A DNA stretch of 64,000 nucleotides from an uncultured Pelagibacteraceae bacterium (GTDB lineage Bacteria > Pseudomonadota > Alphaproteobacteria > Pelagibacterales > Pelagibacteraceae), in the NCBI GenBank assembly GCA_902537575.1, contig CACBBX010000001.1:62001-126000 (forward strand). Direction: 5' to 3'. The notes beneath the pieces were generated by a model. It had not been told where the DNA came from. It saw nothing but the letters and a program-made list of their open reading frames with translations, and did no database searches. Position 1 is the first letter of the stretch; the number at the start of each line of letters is the position of its first letter. This document shows, in pieces, positions 44,795 to 53,363 of this stretch. Both the position numbers and the translations under genes were made by a program.

Positions 44795-46213
44795 TTATTT
44801 CTTAAGTGATTGAAAAGCTTCTAGAGCAGCAGCTCTTGCTTTTTCGTGGATTACAATAGGTTTAGGATAATCTTTCCCTATTATAGTCTTTATTGCTTCT
44901 TGATATTTGTGTTCCATTTCCCAAGGTTTATGGATGAACTTATTAGGCACTTTATTTAATTCAGGAACCCATTTCTTCACATACAAACCTTCTTTATCAA
45001 ATTTTTCACCCTGCAAAATTGGATTAAATATTCTAAAATAAGGTGCAGCATCAGCTCCACAACCAGCAACCCATTGCCATTGAGCTACGTTATTTGCTTT
45101 ATTAAAATCTAATAAACAATTTCTGAAATGTTTTTCACCCTCAGTCCAATTAATTCTCAAATGCTTAACCAAAAAAGAACCAACTACCATTCTAATTCTG
45201 TTATGCATCCATCCAGTTTCGTATAACTCTCTCATTCCAGCATCTACAATAGGATAGCCTGTCATTCCTGATTTCCATGCTTTTAGAAACTTTTCGTTTT
45301 TTACCCAAGGAAATCGATCAAATTCTTTTCTATAATTACCTTTTAAAAATTCTGGAAAATAATTAATTAAACTATGTGAAAACTCACGCCAACCTAATTC
45401 ATTGATATATTTTCTGTATCCAATACCTTTAGATTTAATTTCATTACACTTTTGCCAAATAGTGCTTACATGAATTTGGCCATGTTTAATATAGGGAGAC
45501 AATTTTGATGTGCCTTCAACCGATGGATAATCTCTAGCCGTTCCATAATCTTTAATCCTTTTTTCAATTAAATTATTAAGAACTTTTTTTGAGTCACTTT
45601 CTGAAACTTTCCAATATTCTTCAAATTTTTTATACCAATTCTTTTTAGGCAAAATATCTTTAGGCTCAATACAATTCTTGAAAACTGTGATTGACTTTGT
45701 CTTTTTTTTTACAATATAATTTTTACTAGGAGTTAAGCTTAAATATTTTTGTTCAGCATTTCTCCAAAATGGACTAAACACTTTAAAGGGTGTTCCATCG
45801 TTTTTAGTTACTTCTTGAAATTCGTTTAAAATATTTCCTTTAAAATATTTAAACTGGACTTCATTTTTTAAAAAGGTATCTCTAATTTTTTTACCTTTAG
45901 CAATTACATCTGGTTCGTATATTTTATTCCAATAAACTGAAATGTTGTCTTTTTTTTTTATCTTTGATAAAACATCAAGCTCATCTCCCTCTAATATTTG
46001 AAGATTTATTTTATATTTAGATAATTCTGATTTAAATTCTTCTAAAGATTTATAAAGCCACCATTTTTGTGCTTCTCGTTTTTTATCAAAATCAGCTTTA
46101 TTATAAATAAATAATCCAATAACATTATCATGATTTTGACTAGCAAAAGAAAGTGCTGGATTCTGTTCAATTCTAAAATCTTCTCTGATCCAAAATATTG
46201 CATTTTTTGTCAT
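44795..46213 (-). CDS. phrB: Class I deoxyribodipyrimidine photolyase
   Basis: A 472-residue light-driven DNA repair enzyme binding FAD: antenna domain (NAIFWIREDFRIEQNPALSF, residues 3-20), then the FAD domain with YINELGWREF, MHNRIRMVVGSFLVK, and NNVAQWQWVAGCGADAAPYFRIFNP that holds part of the tryptophan electron chain. I choose ATG at 46211-46213 (MTKNAIFW); the track start at 46270 lies inside the upstream gene and precedes the fold. Repair of UV lesions fits a surface-ocean lifestyle. Confidence 0.93.
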   Translation of the reverse strand: MTKNAIFWIREDFRIEQNPALSFASQNHDNVIGLFIYNKADFDKKREAQKWWLYKSLEEFKSELSKYKINLQILEGDELDVLSKIKKKDNISVYWNKIYEPDVIAKGKKIRDTFLKNEVQFKYFKGNILNEFQEVTKNDGTPFKVFSPFWRNAEQKYLSLTPSKNYIVKKKTKSITVFKNCIEPKDILPKKNWYKKFEEYWKVSESDSKKVLNNLIEKRIKDYGTARDYPSVEGTSKLSPYIKHGQIHVSTIWQKCNEIKSKGIGYRKYINELGWREFSHSLINYFPEFLKGNYRKEFDRFPWVKNEKFLKAWKSGMTGYPIVDAGMRELYETGWMHNRIRMVVGSFLVKHLRINWTEGEKHFRNCLLDFNKANNVAQWQWVAGCGADAAPYFRIFNPILQGEKFDKEGLYVKKWVPELNKVPNKFIHKPWEMEHKYQEAIKTIIGKDYPKPIVIHEKARAAALEAFQSLKK

Positions 46214-46220
46214 GTGAATT

Positions 46221-47354
46221 TTATTTTCTTCCTTTAGATAGCAGTTGTTTGTAAAGTTTAACATCTGCATTACCTTCGCATCCTATTACTAAAACATTAG
46301 ATTTTTCGTTTAGTTCAATGAGTTTTTTAGTCTTATTATTATTACAAACACCAATTAGGCTTATAATTCCAGGTGTAGAGCACTCTCCACCAATTATTGA
46401 ATTTTTGCTGAGCTTTTTGTCTTTAAGCATAGCTACAGTTTTGGCAACATTCCGATCACTTACAGATACACAACAATTGCTTGCTTTTTTTAATATTTGC
46501 CAAGGAATATATGACATTTCATTACATGACATACCACCCATGATACTTTCTTTTTTAATCTTAATTTTTTTAAGTCTATTAATTTTAATGCTCTGAAGTA
46601 CACAATCAGCTCTATCAGGCTCAACGATTATAATTTTTGGAATTCTTTTAAAATATTTTGCGACTCCAGCAACAACACCGGCAGCCATGCCCCCGACACC
46701 TGCTTGTAAAAAAATATGAGTTATATATTGATTAGTTTGTTTAGATATTTCTCTTATCATTATGGAATATCCTGCCATTGTTAGTTGAGGGACAAATTTG
46801 TAATCTCTTGTCGCAACATCTTGCACAACTTTCCAATTATTTTTTTTCGATAAATTTTTACATTCATTAAGTGAGTTTTCGTAATCTCCTTTAACTCTTA
46901 TAACTTCAGCTCCAAATTTTTTAATTTCATTAACCCTTGAATCACTTACGTATTGACTAACAAAGATTTTACATTTTAAACCTAATCTTTTTGCACCCCA
47001 TGCAACAGATCTTCCATGGTTTCCAGCAGTCGCTGAGGAAATAATTATATTTTTTTTTCCTTTAGATATTCTTTCTACAGCATACGCTCCTCCTAATGCT
47101 TTGAAGGATTTTAAATGAAATCTTTTGGACTCATCTTTATAAAAAACATTATTAACTTTTAAATTTTTTTGCAATCCATCAAGTTTAATTAAGGGTGTAG
47201 GCTTATAATTTTTCCATCTAGAAATTGATTTGAAAGCATTTGTTAACAAAAAAGAAGGGACAAATCTTAAAACATATTTTCTTTTAAAACTAAAATTATT
47301 ATTTTTTAAAGATTTTGTTAGCGTCCAGTTTTTAATAATTTTTAAACTCTTCAC
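46221..47354 (-). CDS. Diaminopropionate ammonia-lyase-like PLP enzyme
   Basis: A 377-residue fold type II PLP enzyme. The Schiff-base lysine is in RFHLKSFKALGGAYA (about residue 82), the substrate/phosphate region is SSATAGNHGRSVAWGAKRLG, and AGVGGMAAGVVAG contacts PLP phosphate. The ESKRFHLKSFKALGG motif favours the DpaL/YgeX class, which converts 2,3-diaminopropionate to pyruvate and two ammonia, over general threonine dehydratase; an EutB-type dehydratase is an alternative given the ectoine genes. It begins 1 bp after the type III glutamine synthetase gene. Confidence 0.75.
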   Translation of the reverse strand: MKSLKIIKNWTLTKSLKNNNFSFKRKYVLRFVPSFLLTNAFKSISRWKNYKPTPLIKLDGLQKNLKVNNVFYKDESKRFHLKSFKALGGAYAVERISKGKKNIIISSATAGNHGRSVAWGAKRLGLKCKIFVSQYVSDSRVNEIKKFGAEVIRVKGDYENSLNECKNLSKKNNWKVVQDVATRDYKFVPQLTMAGYSIMIREISKQTNQYITHIFLQAGVGGMAAGVVAGVAKYFKRIPKIIIVEPDRADCVLQSIKINRLKKIKIKKESIMGGMSCNEMSYIPWQILKKASNCCVSVSDRNVAKTVAMLKDKKLSKNSIIGGECSTPGIISLIGVCNNNKTKKLIELNEKSNVLVIGCEGNADVKLYKQLLSKGRK

Positions 47355-47355
47355 T

Positions 47356-48681
47356 TTAACAGTCTAAAGTATTTTGTCTTTCCCATTGCGTTACAGGTTT
47401 GGACTTATCGAAGTTTTCTTTATTATCAAATTCATTAATTTCAGATTTTCTAAGTTTTATATAACTATTAATTGTTTCTTTTCCAAAAGCATCATTCATT
47501 TCCTTATTATTTTTTAAAAGTTCTAGTGAGTCTTGAAGTTCATTTGGTAATTTAGGTAAATTAGGATATTTTTTGTAATCTGTGTACATATTACAAGTAA
47601 GAGGCTCTCCTGGATCAATTTTATTTTTTAATCCATGTAGCCCAGCAGCTAATACACTTGCTTGTAATAAATATGGATTTGCAGATCCATCCATCAATCT
47701 TAGTTCAAATCTACCAGGATCTGGAATTCTTATCATATGTGTTCTGTTATTTCCTGTATAAGATATGCTGCTCGGTGACCATGATGCCCCAGATTTTGTT
47801 GGAGGTGCATTAATTCTTCTATAGCTATTAATTGTTGGATTAAAGAAAGCAGATAGGGATGAGGCGTTTTTCATTATTCCACCTAAAAAATTATAAGCCA
47901 TTTTACTAAGTCCAAACTTGTCAGATTTATCTAAAAATTTATTTTTCTTTCCATCCCAAACTGATACGTGGGCATGACAGCCATTACCTGTGAGGTTTTC
48001 AAATGGTTTAGGCATAAAGGTTGCTCTCAAACCATGTTTTTCAGCTATGGTTTTTACCATATATTTGAAAAATGTGTGTCTATCAGCTGTTTTTAGACAA
48101 TCATCATAGTCCCAATTCATTTCAAATTGTCCATTAGCGTCTTCATGATCATTTTGATAAGGACTCCATCCCATCTCAATCATGCAGTCACAAATTTCTT
48201 TAATTAAATCATATCTTCTCATCAACGCTGATTGGTCATAACAAGGTTTAGATTGAGTATCTCTTACATCAGCAATAGAATTTCCATCAGGTGAAATTAA
48301 AAAGTATTCACACTCAACACCTGATTTCATTTTTAAATTTTGTTTTTTTAATTTCTTAATTTGATTCTTTAACATTACTCTTGGAGAGGCTTCTACAGGT
48401 TTGCCATCCATCCATAAGTCTGATGCAAGCCATCCCACCTCTTTATTCCAAGGTAATTGAATAAGACTGTCTGAATCTGGAATACCAAACATATCGCTAT
48501 CTGCGGGAGACATATCTAGCCAAGCTGCAAAACCAGCAAATCCTGCACCTGTAATCTGCATTTCTTTAATAGCATGTGCTGGAACTAGTTTTGATCTGAG
48601 TACGCCAAAAAGATCAACAAAGCTTATTAAGAAATATTTTATTTTTTTTTGCTTTGCTATTTTGAATAAGTTTTTAGCCAT
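47356..48681 (-). CDS. glnT: Type III glutamine-synthetase-family enzyme (GlnT/GmaS-like)
   Basis: A 441-residue glutamine synthetase superfamily ligase. Conserved elements: GFAAWLDMSPADSDMFGIPD at the start, metal/glutamate site GVECEYFLISPDG and NDHEDANGQFEMNWDYDD, ATFMPKPF, GNGCHAHVSVWD, and the ATP/arginine region NNRTHMIRIPDPGRFELR. Its length matches rhizobial GlnT and characterised gamma-glutamylmethylamide synthetases (about 440), so it could ligate methylamine instead of ammonia to glutamate. A second, longer family member (54321) sits directly with mgsABC. It follows the Amt block and precedes the ammonia-lyase gene by 1 bp. Confidence 0.82.
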   Translation of the reverse strand: MAKNLFKIAKQKKIKYFLISFVDLFGVLRSKLVPAHAIKEMQITGAGFAGFAAWLDMSPADSDMFGIPDSDSLIQLPWNKEVGWLASDLWMDGKPVEASPRVMLKNQIKKLKKQNLKMKSGVECEYFLISPDGNSIADVRDTQSKPCYDQSALMRRYDLIKEICDCMIEMGWSPYQNDHEDANGQFEMNWDYDDCLKTADRHTFFKYMVKTIAEKHGLRATFMPKPFENLTGNGCHAHVSVWDGKKNKFLDKSDKFGLSKMAYNFLGGIMKNASSLSAFFNPTINSYRRINAPPTKSGASWSPSSISYTGNNRTHMIRIPDPGRFELRLMDGSANPYLLQASVLAAGLHGLKNKIDPGEPLTCNMYTDYKKYPNLPKLPNELQDSLELLKNNKEMNDAFGKETINSYIKLRKSEINEFDNKENFDKSKPVTQWERQNTLDC

Positions 48682-48698
48682 TACCTAGGCTATCACAA

Positions 48699-48851
48699 TT
48701 ATTTAAAAAATGAAAAGATAGTTTCCTTATATAAAATAAAATTTACAACAACTATTAAGATAATTGCGATAATTACACCATACTTTGCTTTTGGAAAAGC
48801 AACCCCTCTCATTTTCGTTGGTCTTAGCTCTTCGTTTTTATCTTCACTCAT
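48699..48851 (-). CDS. 50-residue single-helix membrane protein, unknown
   Basis: I choose ATG at 48849-48851 (MSEDKNEELRPTK); the track's earlier start lies across a terminator and is not credible. About 50 residues: a charged N-terminus, then one helix (VIIAIILIVVVNFILYK) ending near the C-terminus. It lies just after the terminator that follows the 76-residue gene, and 17 bp before glnT. I recognise no family. Its place between amt and glnT suggests a role linked to ammonium or amine handling, but nothing proves it. Confidence 0.55.
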   Translation of the reverse strand: MSEDKNEELRPTKMRGVAFPKAKYGVIIAIILIVVVNFILYKETIFSFFK

Positions 48852-48865
48852 TATAATAAGGTTAT

Positions 48866-48896
48866 AAAAAAAGGGCGCTACATTCAAGTAGCGCCC
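48866..48896 (-). terminator. Intrinsic terminator downstream of the amt gene pair
   Basis: Read on the minus strand: GGGCGCTAC, a 6-nt loop TTGAAT, GTAGCGCCC and seven T residues. A 9-bp GC-rich perfect stem, ending 14 bases before the ATG of the next small membrane protein. Confidence 0.92.
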
Positions 48897-48910
48897 AAAT
48901 TTTCTTTTAA

Positions 48911-49141
48911 TTACCAATCTGTAATATTGCTCTTATGATCGTTTGCACCGTGTCTTTTTCTAGATAATCTGTCTAGTTCTTCCCTCTCAGATTTATCTGT
49001 GATGACACTCCATCCAATCCATACAGCAATTAACAATAGGACTAGTATAAATTCACTAGATCCTGCTCCAGGATAAACCGATCCAGCAACCTCTTCTGCA
49101 GGTTTATTTAGATGATCTATCCAGTTTGATACTGTAGCCAT
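48911..49141 (-). CDS. 76-residue single-helix membrane protein behind amt, unknown
   Basis: A small protein beginning MATVSNWIDHLNKPAEEVAG, one membrane helix in the middle (EFILVLLLIAVWIGWSVI) and a highly charged tail (SEREELDRLSRKRHG). It starts 11 bp after the amt stop with a GGAG ribosome site upstream and is followed at once by a strong terminator, so it is made together with Amt. I do not recognise the family. Position suggests a modulator or assembly partner of Amt, distinct from the GlnK-type PII regulator, which is absent here. Confidence 0.65.
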   Translation of the reverse strand: MATVSNWIDHLNKPAEEVAGSVYPGAGSSEFILVLLLIAVWIGWSVITDKSEREELDRLSRKRHGANDHKSNITDW

Positions 49142-49152
49142 ATTTTTCTCCT

Positions 49153-50553
49153 TTACCTGGTTGCCGATGCGACTGCTTTTTCATCATCTTTTGCAGTCTC
49201 CATCATTTCATAGTCTAGTCCTGCTATCTCAACTTCACGTGGGATTCTTAATTTACCCATTCCGTTAAGAACTCTAGCAATTATATATCCTGGTATAAGC
49301 CCAAGAACTACGAACATTATTATTGCTCCTATGAATTGACCCAATGGATTAATTGTTGCATAGGTTGATCCATCAAACATAGCTCCAACGCTATAACCAG
49401 ATGAAGGATAACCATTTAAAACAAAGCCACAGATTACAAGACCAATAAAGCCAGCATAACCATGTACAGCTACTGCCCCAACTGCATCATCAATTTTGAA
49501 TTTTCGTTCAACCCAATAATGAAGTTTGTAGGAAATCACAACACCAATCATACCAATAATTAAAGCTTGAATAGGATGATATAAGTCATTTCCAGCTGAT
49601 GCACATATTATACCTGCTAGTCCACTTGAGTAAGTCCAGAAAGGATCACCTTTTGCAATAACATATCCAGCTAACAATCCACCTGATAATGACATTAAGA
49701 AGTTCATAGTTATTCCACTTAATGTAGTAGGCGTTAAATAGATGTTAGTTGCAGTCCAGAATGTTACTCCTTCCATTCCATACTCTGGCCCAAGGTCATA
49801 AATTGGAACATTACATGCCGCATAAAATCCCCAGAAACCAGTATAAATTAGAAATAATCCAATAGTAACCAGCCAAGGATTTCTAGGTCCTATGTTTCTT
49901 GGTTCACCACTTGATGAGAACTTTCCAATTCTTGGTCCTAGAACCATTAGAACACCCAGTGCAAATCCACCTGCTATAGCATGAATAACACCTGACGCAT
50001 AAGCATCATGATATCCTAATAGTTTTAACATCCACCCGTCAAAGTGCCATCCCCATGAAGCATCTATCGACCAGAAAACAGATCCAATCGCAATTGCTAA
50101 AACTCCAAATGCAAAAGTTGTTATCCTTTCAATGATAGCCCCTGAAACGATAGAAGCAGCAGTCCATGAAAATAATAAGAACGCCGCCCAGAAAACACCC
50201 ATAATATGATCGTTTAGATTTACTGCCATAAGAGCATTAGTTGGATTAGCAAGATCATTTCCTCCAAATCCACCACCTAAAACAAGTCCAGTGCTTTCTG
50301 TCATTATTGAAGGAGCTAGTCCAGGTCCTGTTGGAAAAGCCCAATAAATCCACCAACCAAATAAAAACCATGTTACTGTTACCAAAGGTATAAGCATTGT
50401 GTTTTTCATTAAGGTATGTTGGTGGTGTTTGTATCTTGATGCTCCAACTTCGTACATACAGAAACCGACGTGAATTAAAAACATCAGTACTACTGTTACC
50501 CAGTAGTAAAATTCTGTAAATATAGTCGTAAGAGCACCTAACTGATCAGTCAT
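49153..50553 (-). CDS. amt: Ammonium transporter (Amt family)
   Basis: A 466-residue Amt/Rh-type channel with about eleven helices. The pore twin histidines lie in GVIHAIAGGFALG and VAVHGYAGFIGL, and the aromatic/periplasmic gate in the N-terminal half (FLFGWWIYWAFPTGPG). It imports ammonium, or in some settings methylammonium. A promoter (TTGTAA-N17-TAAGAT) precedes it, and the downstream 76-residue protein is likely co-translated. No GlnK gene sits beside it, which is unusual for a bacterial amt. It lies at the downstream end of the mgs/gmaS set. Confidence 0.95.
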   Translation of the reverse strand: MTDQLGALTTIFTEFYYWVTVVLMFLIHVGFCMYEVGASRYKHHQHTLMKNTMLIPLVTVTWFLFGWWIYWAFPTGPGLAPSIMTESTGLVLGGGFGGNDLANPTNALMAVNLNDHIMGVFWAAFLLFSWTAASIVSGAIIERITTFAFGVLAIAIGSVFWSIDASWGWHFDGWMLKLLGYHDAYASGVIHAIAGGFALGVLMVLGPRIGKFSSSGEPRNIGPRNPWLVTIGLFLIYTGFWGFYAACNVPIYDLGPEYGMEGVTFWTATNIYLTPTTLSGITMNFLMSLSGGLLAGYVIAKGDPFWTYSSGLAGIICASAGNDLYHPIQALIIGMIGVVISYKLHYWVERKFKIDDAVGAVAVHGYAGFIGLVICGFVLNGYPSSGYSVGAMFDGSTYATINPLGQFIGAIIMFVVLGLIPGYIIARVLNGMGKLRIPREVEIAGLDYEMMETAKDDEKAVASATR

Positions 50554-50677
50554 TTTTTACCCCCATATTTGTTTAAGAAATCTTATGAAATTTTTAAAGG
50601 TGTTACAAATAAAACAATATTTAAAAACCTACTATGGACAATAGATTTTAAAATAAAATCAACTCTTGATTGTGATC
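50554..50677 (-). promoter_or_regulatory. amt: amt promoter region
   Basis: 124 bp upstream of amt. On the minus strand TTGTAA (plus coordinates 50603-50608), a 17-nt spacer and TAAGAT (50580-50585) form a sigma-70-like promoter, with GGGGGT before the ATG as ribosome site. No GG-N10-GC sigma-54 element was found, so classic NtrC control is not evident. Confidence 0.45.
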
Positions 50678-51088
50678 TTAAAATTTTAAATAGGCTTTTT
50701 TAAGATCAACTAGCGGGTGTTTAGGAGACATTTGAAACTTAACTAAGAGCTCTCTAGCTATCATATCTCTGTCTTGTTGATTGTTAGGTAGTTTAATAGA
50801 TTTTGGAATAGTAACCCACCCGTTTGCATTCCTACAAAATACAGCAGGTCTATCATCTTCATAACCCATGTGAACATCCTCAAGCCAATTCAAATCATCC
50901 CATCCCATAGCCTCAATGTATTTTTTTAAAAAAGGAGTTATCTTTGTATAATCAGGTAAAAGATTAACATCATATCGATAACCAATTGTTTGGCCAATCA
51001 TCTTTTCTCTTGCAGTTTCTTTTTTCTTACCTAACTGACCGACTACTTGTTTTTTGGTAGATGTTTTTTTTCCTTTTTTCTTAGCCAT
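50678..51088 (-). CDS. 136-residue conserved-looking protein in the mgs operon, unknown
   Basis: Begins with a lysine-rich stretch (MAKKKGKKTSTKKQ), then a soluble domain with YRYDVNLLPDYTKITPFLKKYIEAMGWDDLNW and a tail with PKHPLVDLKKAYLKF. I do not recognise it. It follows the FMN glutamate-synthase-type gene by 8 bp in the same direction, so it is almost surely cotranscribed with mgsABC. It has no signal peptide or helices. It could be an accessory or electron-transfer partner of the N-methylglutamate synthase; this is speculation. Confidence 0.6.
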   Translation of the reverse strand: MAKKKGKKTSTKKQVVGQLGKKKETAREKMIGQTIGYRYDVNLLPDYTKITPFLKKYIEAMGWDDLNWLEDVHMGYEDDRPAVFCRNANGWVTIPKSIKLPNNQQDRDMIARELLVKFQMSPKHPLVDLKKAYLKF

Positions 51089-51096
51089 ATTTAATT

Positions 51097-52509
51097 TTAG
51101 ATTTTATGATAATTGTCAACTCCAACTGTATAATTAGTTCCAGCTAACGGAACTTTTGCAAGAGCGGATGCCTCAGATGTTAGTGCAGCTAAATCTTCTG
51201 GCTCAAGTGAGTGAATATTTGTTTTACCACAAGCTCTTGCCAATAATTGAGCTTCTAAAGTCATTGAATGTAAATAATTATAAACTCTTAAAGCAGCATC
51301 ATCAGGATTTAATCTTGCTCTTAGTTTTGGATCTTGCGTAGCAACTCCTACTGGGCAACGACCTGTGTGACAGTGGTAGCATTCTCCCGCTTTTACCCCT
51401 ATTTCTTTTTCAAAATTAGCTTCAGGTATGTCTTTGTTACAATTTAATGCAATCATTGATCCAGTGCCAATAGCAATCGCGTCAGCTCCTAAAGCTAAAG
51501 CTTTTGCCATATCTGCACCATCTCTTACCCCACCAGCATAAATCAGAGTAACTTTTCCAGTTTTACCAACATCATCTATTGCTCTTCTTGCTTCTCTTAT
51601 AGCAGCAATTCCAGGTATTCCAGTGTTTGCAGCAGCGATGTGTGGACCAGCTCCAGTAGATCCTTCCATTCCATCTAGGTAAATTGAGTCAGGATCACAT
51701 TTTGCAGCCATACGCACATCGTCGTAAACTTTTGAGGCTCCTAATTTTAATTGAATTGGAACTTTATTTTTTGTTAATTGTCTTAATTCTTCAACCTTTA
51801 AAGCTAAATCGTCCGGACCTAACCAATCAGGATGTCTCGCAGGAGATCTTTGATCAATACCTGAAGGTAGTGATCTCATTTCTGCAACTTGGTCAGTTAC
51901 TTTCTGTCCCATAAGGTGACCACCCATTCCAACTTTTTGACCTTGTCCAATAAAAACTTCTATTCCATCAGCTAACTGAGCATGATGAGGATTAAAACCA
52001 TATCTTGATTGAATACATTGATAGTACCATTTTTCTGAATATCTTCTTTCATCTGGTATCATTCCACCTTCACCTGAGCAAGTAGCACTACCAGCCATAG
52101 TTGCTCCTCTTGCTAAAGCAGTTTTTGCTTCATAAGAAAGTGCACCAAAACTCATTCCTGTAATATAAACTGGAATATCTAACTCAATTGGGTTTTCACA
52201 TCTTGGACCAATAACTGTTTTGGTCTCACATTTTTCTCTGTAACCTTCGATTACAAATCTAGTTAATGTTCCTGGTAAGAAAACTAAATCATCGAATGTT
52301 GGAATTTTTTTCATTAATGCCATTCCACGCATTCTGTATCTTCCTAATTGAGCTTTAATATGAATATCGTCTATTACTTCAGGAGTAAAAATTGCGTTAT
52401 GTCCTAATAAACTTTTATTTCTTTTTCCTTCTTCATGTGCGTGAACATCAGCTTTTCCACCAACACCTTTTACGTTCTTTTTAATTTTTTTACTTTTTTT
52501 CTTAGGCAT
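51097..52509 (-). CDS. mgsC: Glutamate-synthase FMN domain protein; N-methylglutamate synthase subunit C (MgsC-like)
   Basis: A 470-residue protein equal to the FMN/[3Fe-4S] domain of GltB: substrate/FMN region SGEGGMIPDERRYS, IQLKLGASKVYDDVRMAAK, GSTGAGPHIAA, LIYAGGVRDGADMAKALALGADAIAIG, and the cysteine cluster CYHCHTGRCPVGVATQ. In methylotrophs, MgsABC is a three-piece glutamate-synthase-like enzyme that makes N-methylglutamate from methylamine carried on gamma-glutamylmethylamide. MgsC carries out the reductive step. Order A, B, C in one operon with a GS-like gene upstream supports this over true GltB. It overlaps mgsB by one base. Confidence 0.82.
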   Translation of the reverse strand: MPKKKSKKIKKNVKGVGGKADVHAHEEGKRNKSLLGHNAIFTPEVIDDIHIKAQLGRYRMRGMALMKKIPTFDDLVFLPGTLTRFVIEGYREKCETKTVIGPRCENPIELDIPVYITGMSFGALSYEAKTALARGATMAGSATCSGEGGMIPDERRYSEKWYYQCIQSRYGFNPHHAQLADGIEVFIGQGQKVGMGGHLMGQKVTDQVAEMRSLPSGIDQRSPARHPDWLGPDDLALKVEELRQLTKNKVPIQLKLGASKVYDDVRMAAKCDPDSIYLDGMEGSTGAGPHIAAANTGIPGIAAIREARRAIDDVGKTGKVTLIYAGGVRDGADMAKALALGADAIAIGTGSMIALNCNKDIPEANFEKEIGVKAGECYHCHTGRCPVGVATQDPKLRARLNPDDAALRVYNYLHSMTLEAQLLARACGKTNIHSLEPEDLAALTSEASALAKVPLAGTNYTVGVDNYHKI

Positions 52510-53363
52510 TAAATTGCTCCCTTCTTCTCTGTAGGTTCTAAATTGTCATAATTCCAAAGTTTTTTACCAGCTACAATTTTTTTCATTTTACTAACGTCAA
52601 AATCTTCACCTATTTCTGCAACCTTTAGTTTTCGTCTTAACCAATCTTGGTCACTAGATGTTAATTCTGCATCTACAGCATCACTACCATACGACCCAAT
52701 TTCTCCACCTACGAAAATTGTCCCATCATACATAGAATCACCTAGATTTATTCCAACATCTCCAAGAATAATTATTCTTCCTCTTTGCATCATAAAACCA
52801 GTAAATGCTCCAGCATCTCCACCAATAATAATAGTACCACCTTTCATATCGATTCCAGTTCTTGCTCCAACACTACCTTTGCAAATTAAATCTCCACCTC
52901 TAATAGCAGCTCCGAAACAAGAACCTGCATTTTTTTCAATAACAACTTTTCCAGCCATCAAATTTTCCGCACATGACCAACCAACTCTTCCATTAATTCT
53001 CACGATTGGACCATCACATGATCCCATTCCAAAATACCCTAAACTCCCCTCAAAAATTAAGTTTAATTTATTTAAAATACCAACACCTAAACTATGTTTC
53101 CCTTGTGGATTTTTAATTACAATCGTCCCATATCCTTGGCTCATTAAATTATCTATTTCCTTATTAGCTTCAGGTGCAGACATATTCATTACGTCTAAGT
53201 CTGTTCTTTTATTAAAATCAACATCGTATGTCCCAAAATAGTAAAAGTTTTCAGCTTCATCTGGATTAAAAAACTTTTGCTGAGTTCTTCCTGTAAGAAC
53301 CTCAGTATGCATACCCATTGACTGGGCTTTGGACTTTTTATCGACAGTTTTTATATTTGCCAT
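52509..53363 (-). CDS. mgsB: GXGXG glutamate-synthase domain protein (MgsB-like)
   Basis: A 284-residue right-handed beta-helix protein matching the C-terminal GXGXG domain of glutamate synthase. The repeats NAGSCFGAAIRGGDLICKGSVGARTGIDMKGGTIIIGGDAGAFTGFMMQ are easy to see. In GltB this part is structural and helps channel ammonia; as a stand-alone subunit it is typical of MgsB and of GlxC. It overlaps both neighbours: 13 bp with mgsA and one base with mgsC, so the three are tightly coupled. Confidence 0.82.
   Translation of the reverse strand: MANIKTVDKKSKAQSMGMHTEVLTGRTQQKFFNPDEAENFYYFGTYDVDFNKRTDLDVMNMSAPEANKEIDNLMSQGYGTIVIKNPQGKHSLGVGILNKLNLIFEGSLGYFGMGSCDGPIVRINGRVGWSCAENLMAGKVVIEKNAGSCFGAAIRGGDLICKGSVGARTGIDMKGGTIIIGGDAGAFTGFMMQRGRIIILGDVGINLGDSMYDGTIFVGGEIGSYGSDAVDAELTSSDQDWLRRKLKVAEIGEDFDVSKMKKIVAGKKLWNYDNLEPTEKKGAI

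Noticed and set aside
52879-53241. 120-residue plus-strand ORF opposite mgsB
   Set aside because: Shadow of the GXGXG beta-helix repeats; the minus-strand frame has clear family motifs.
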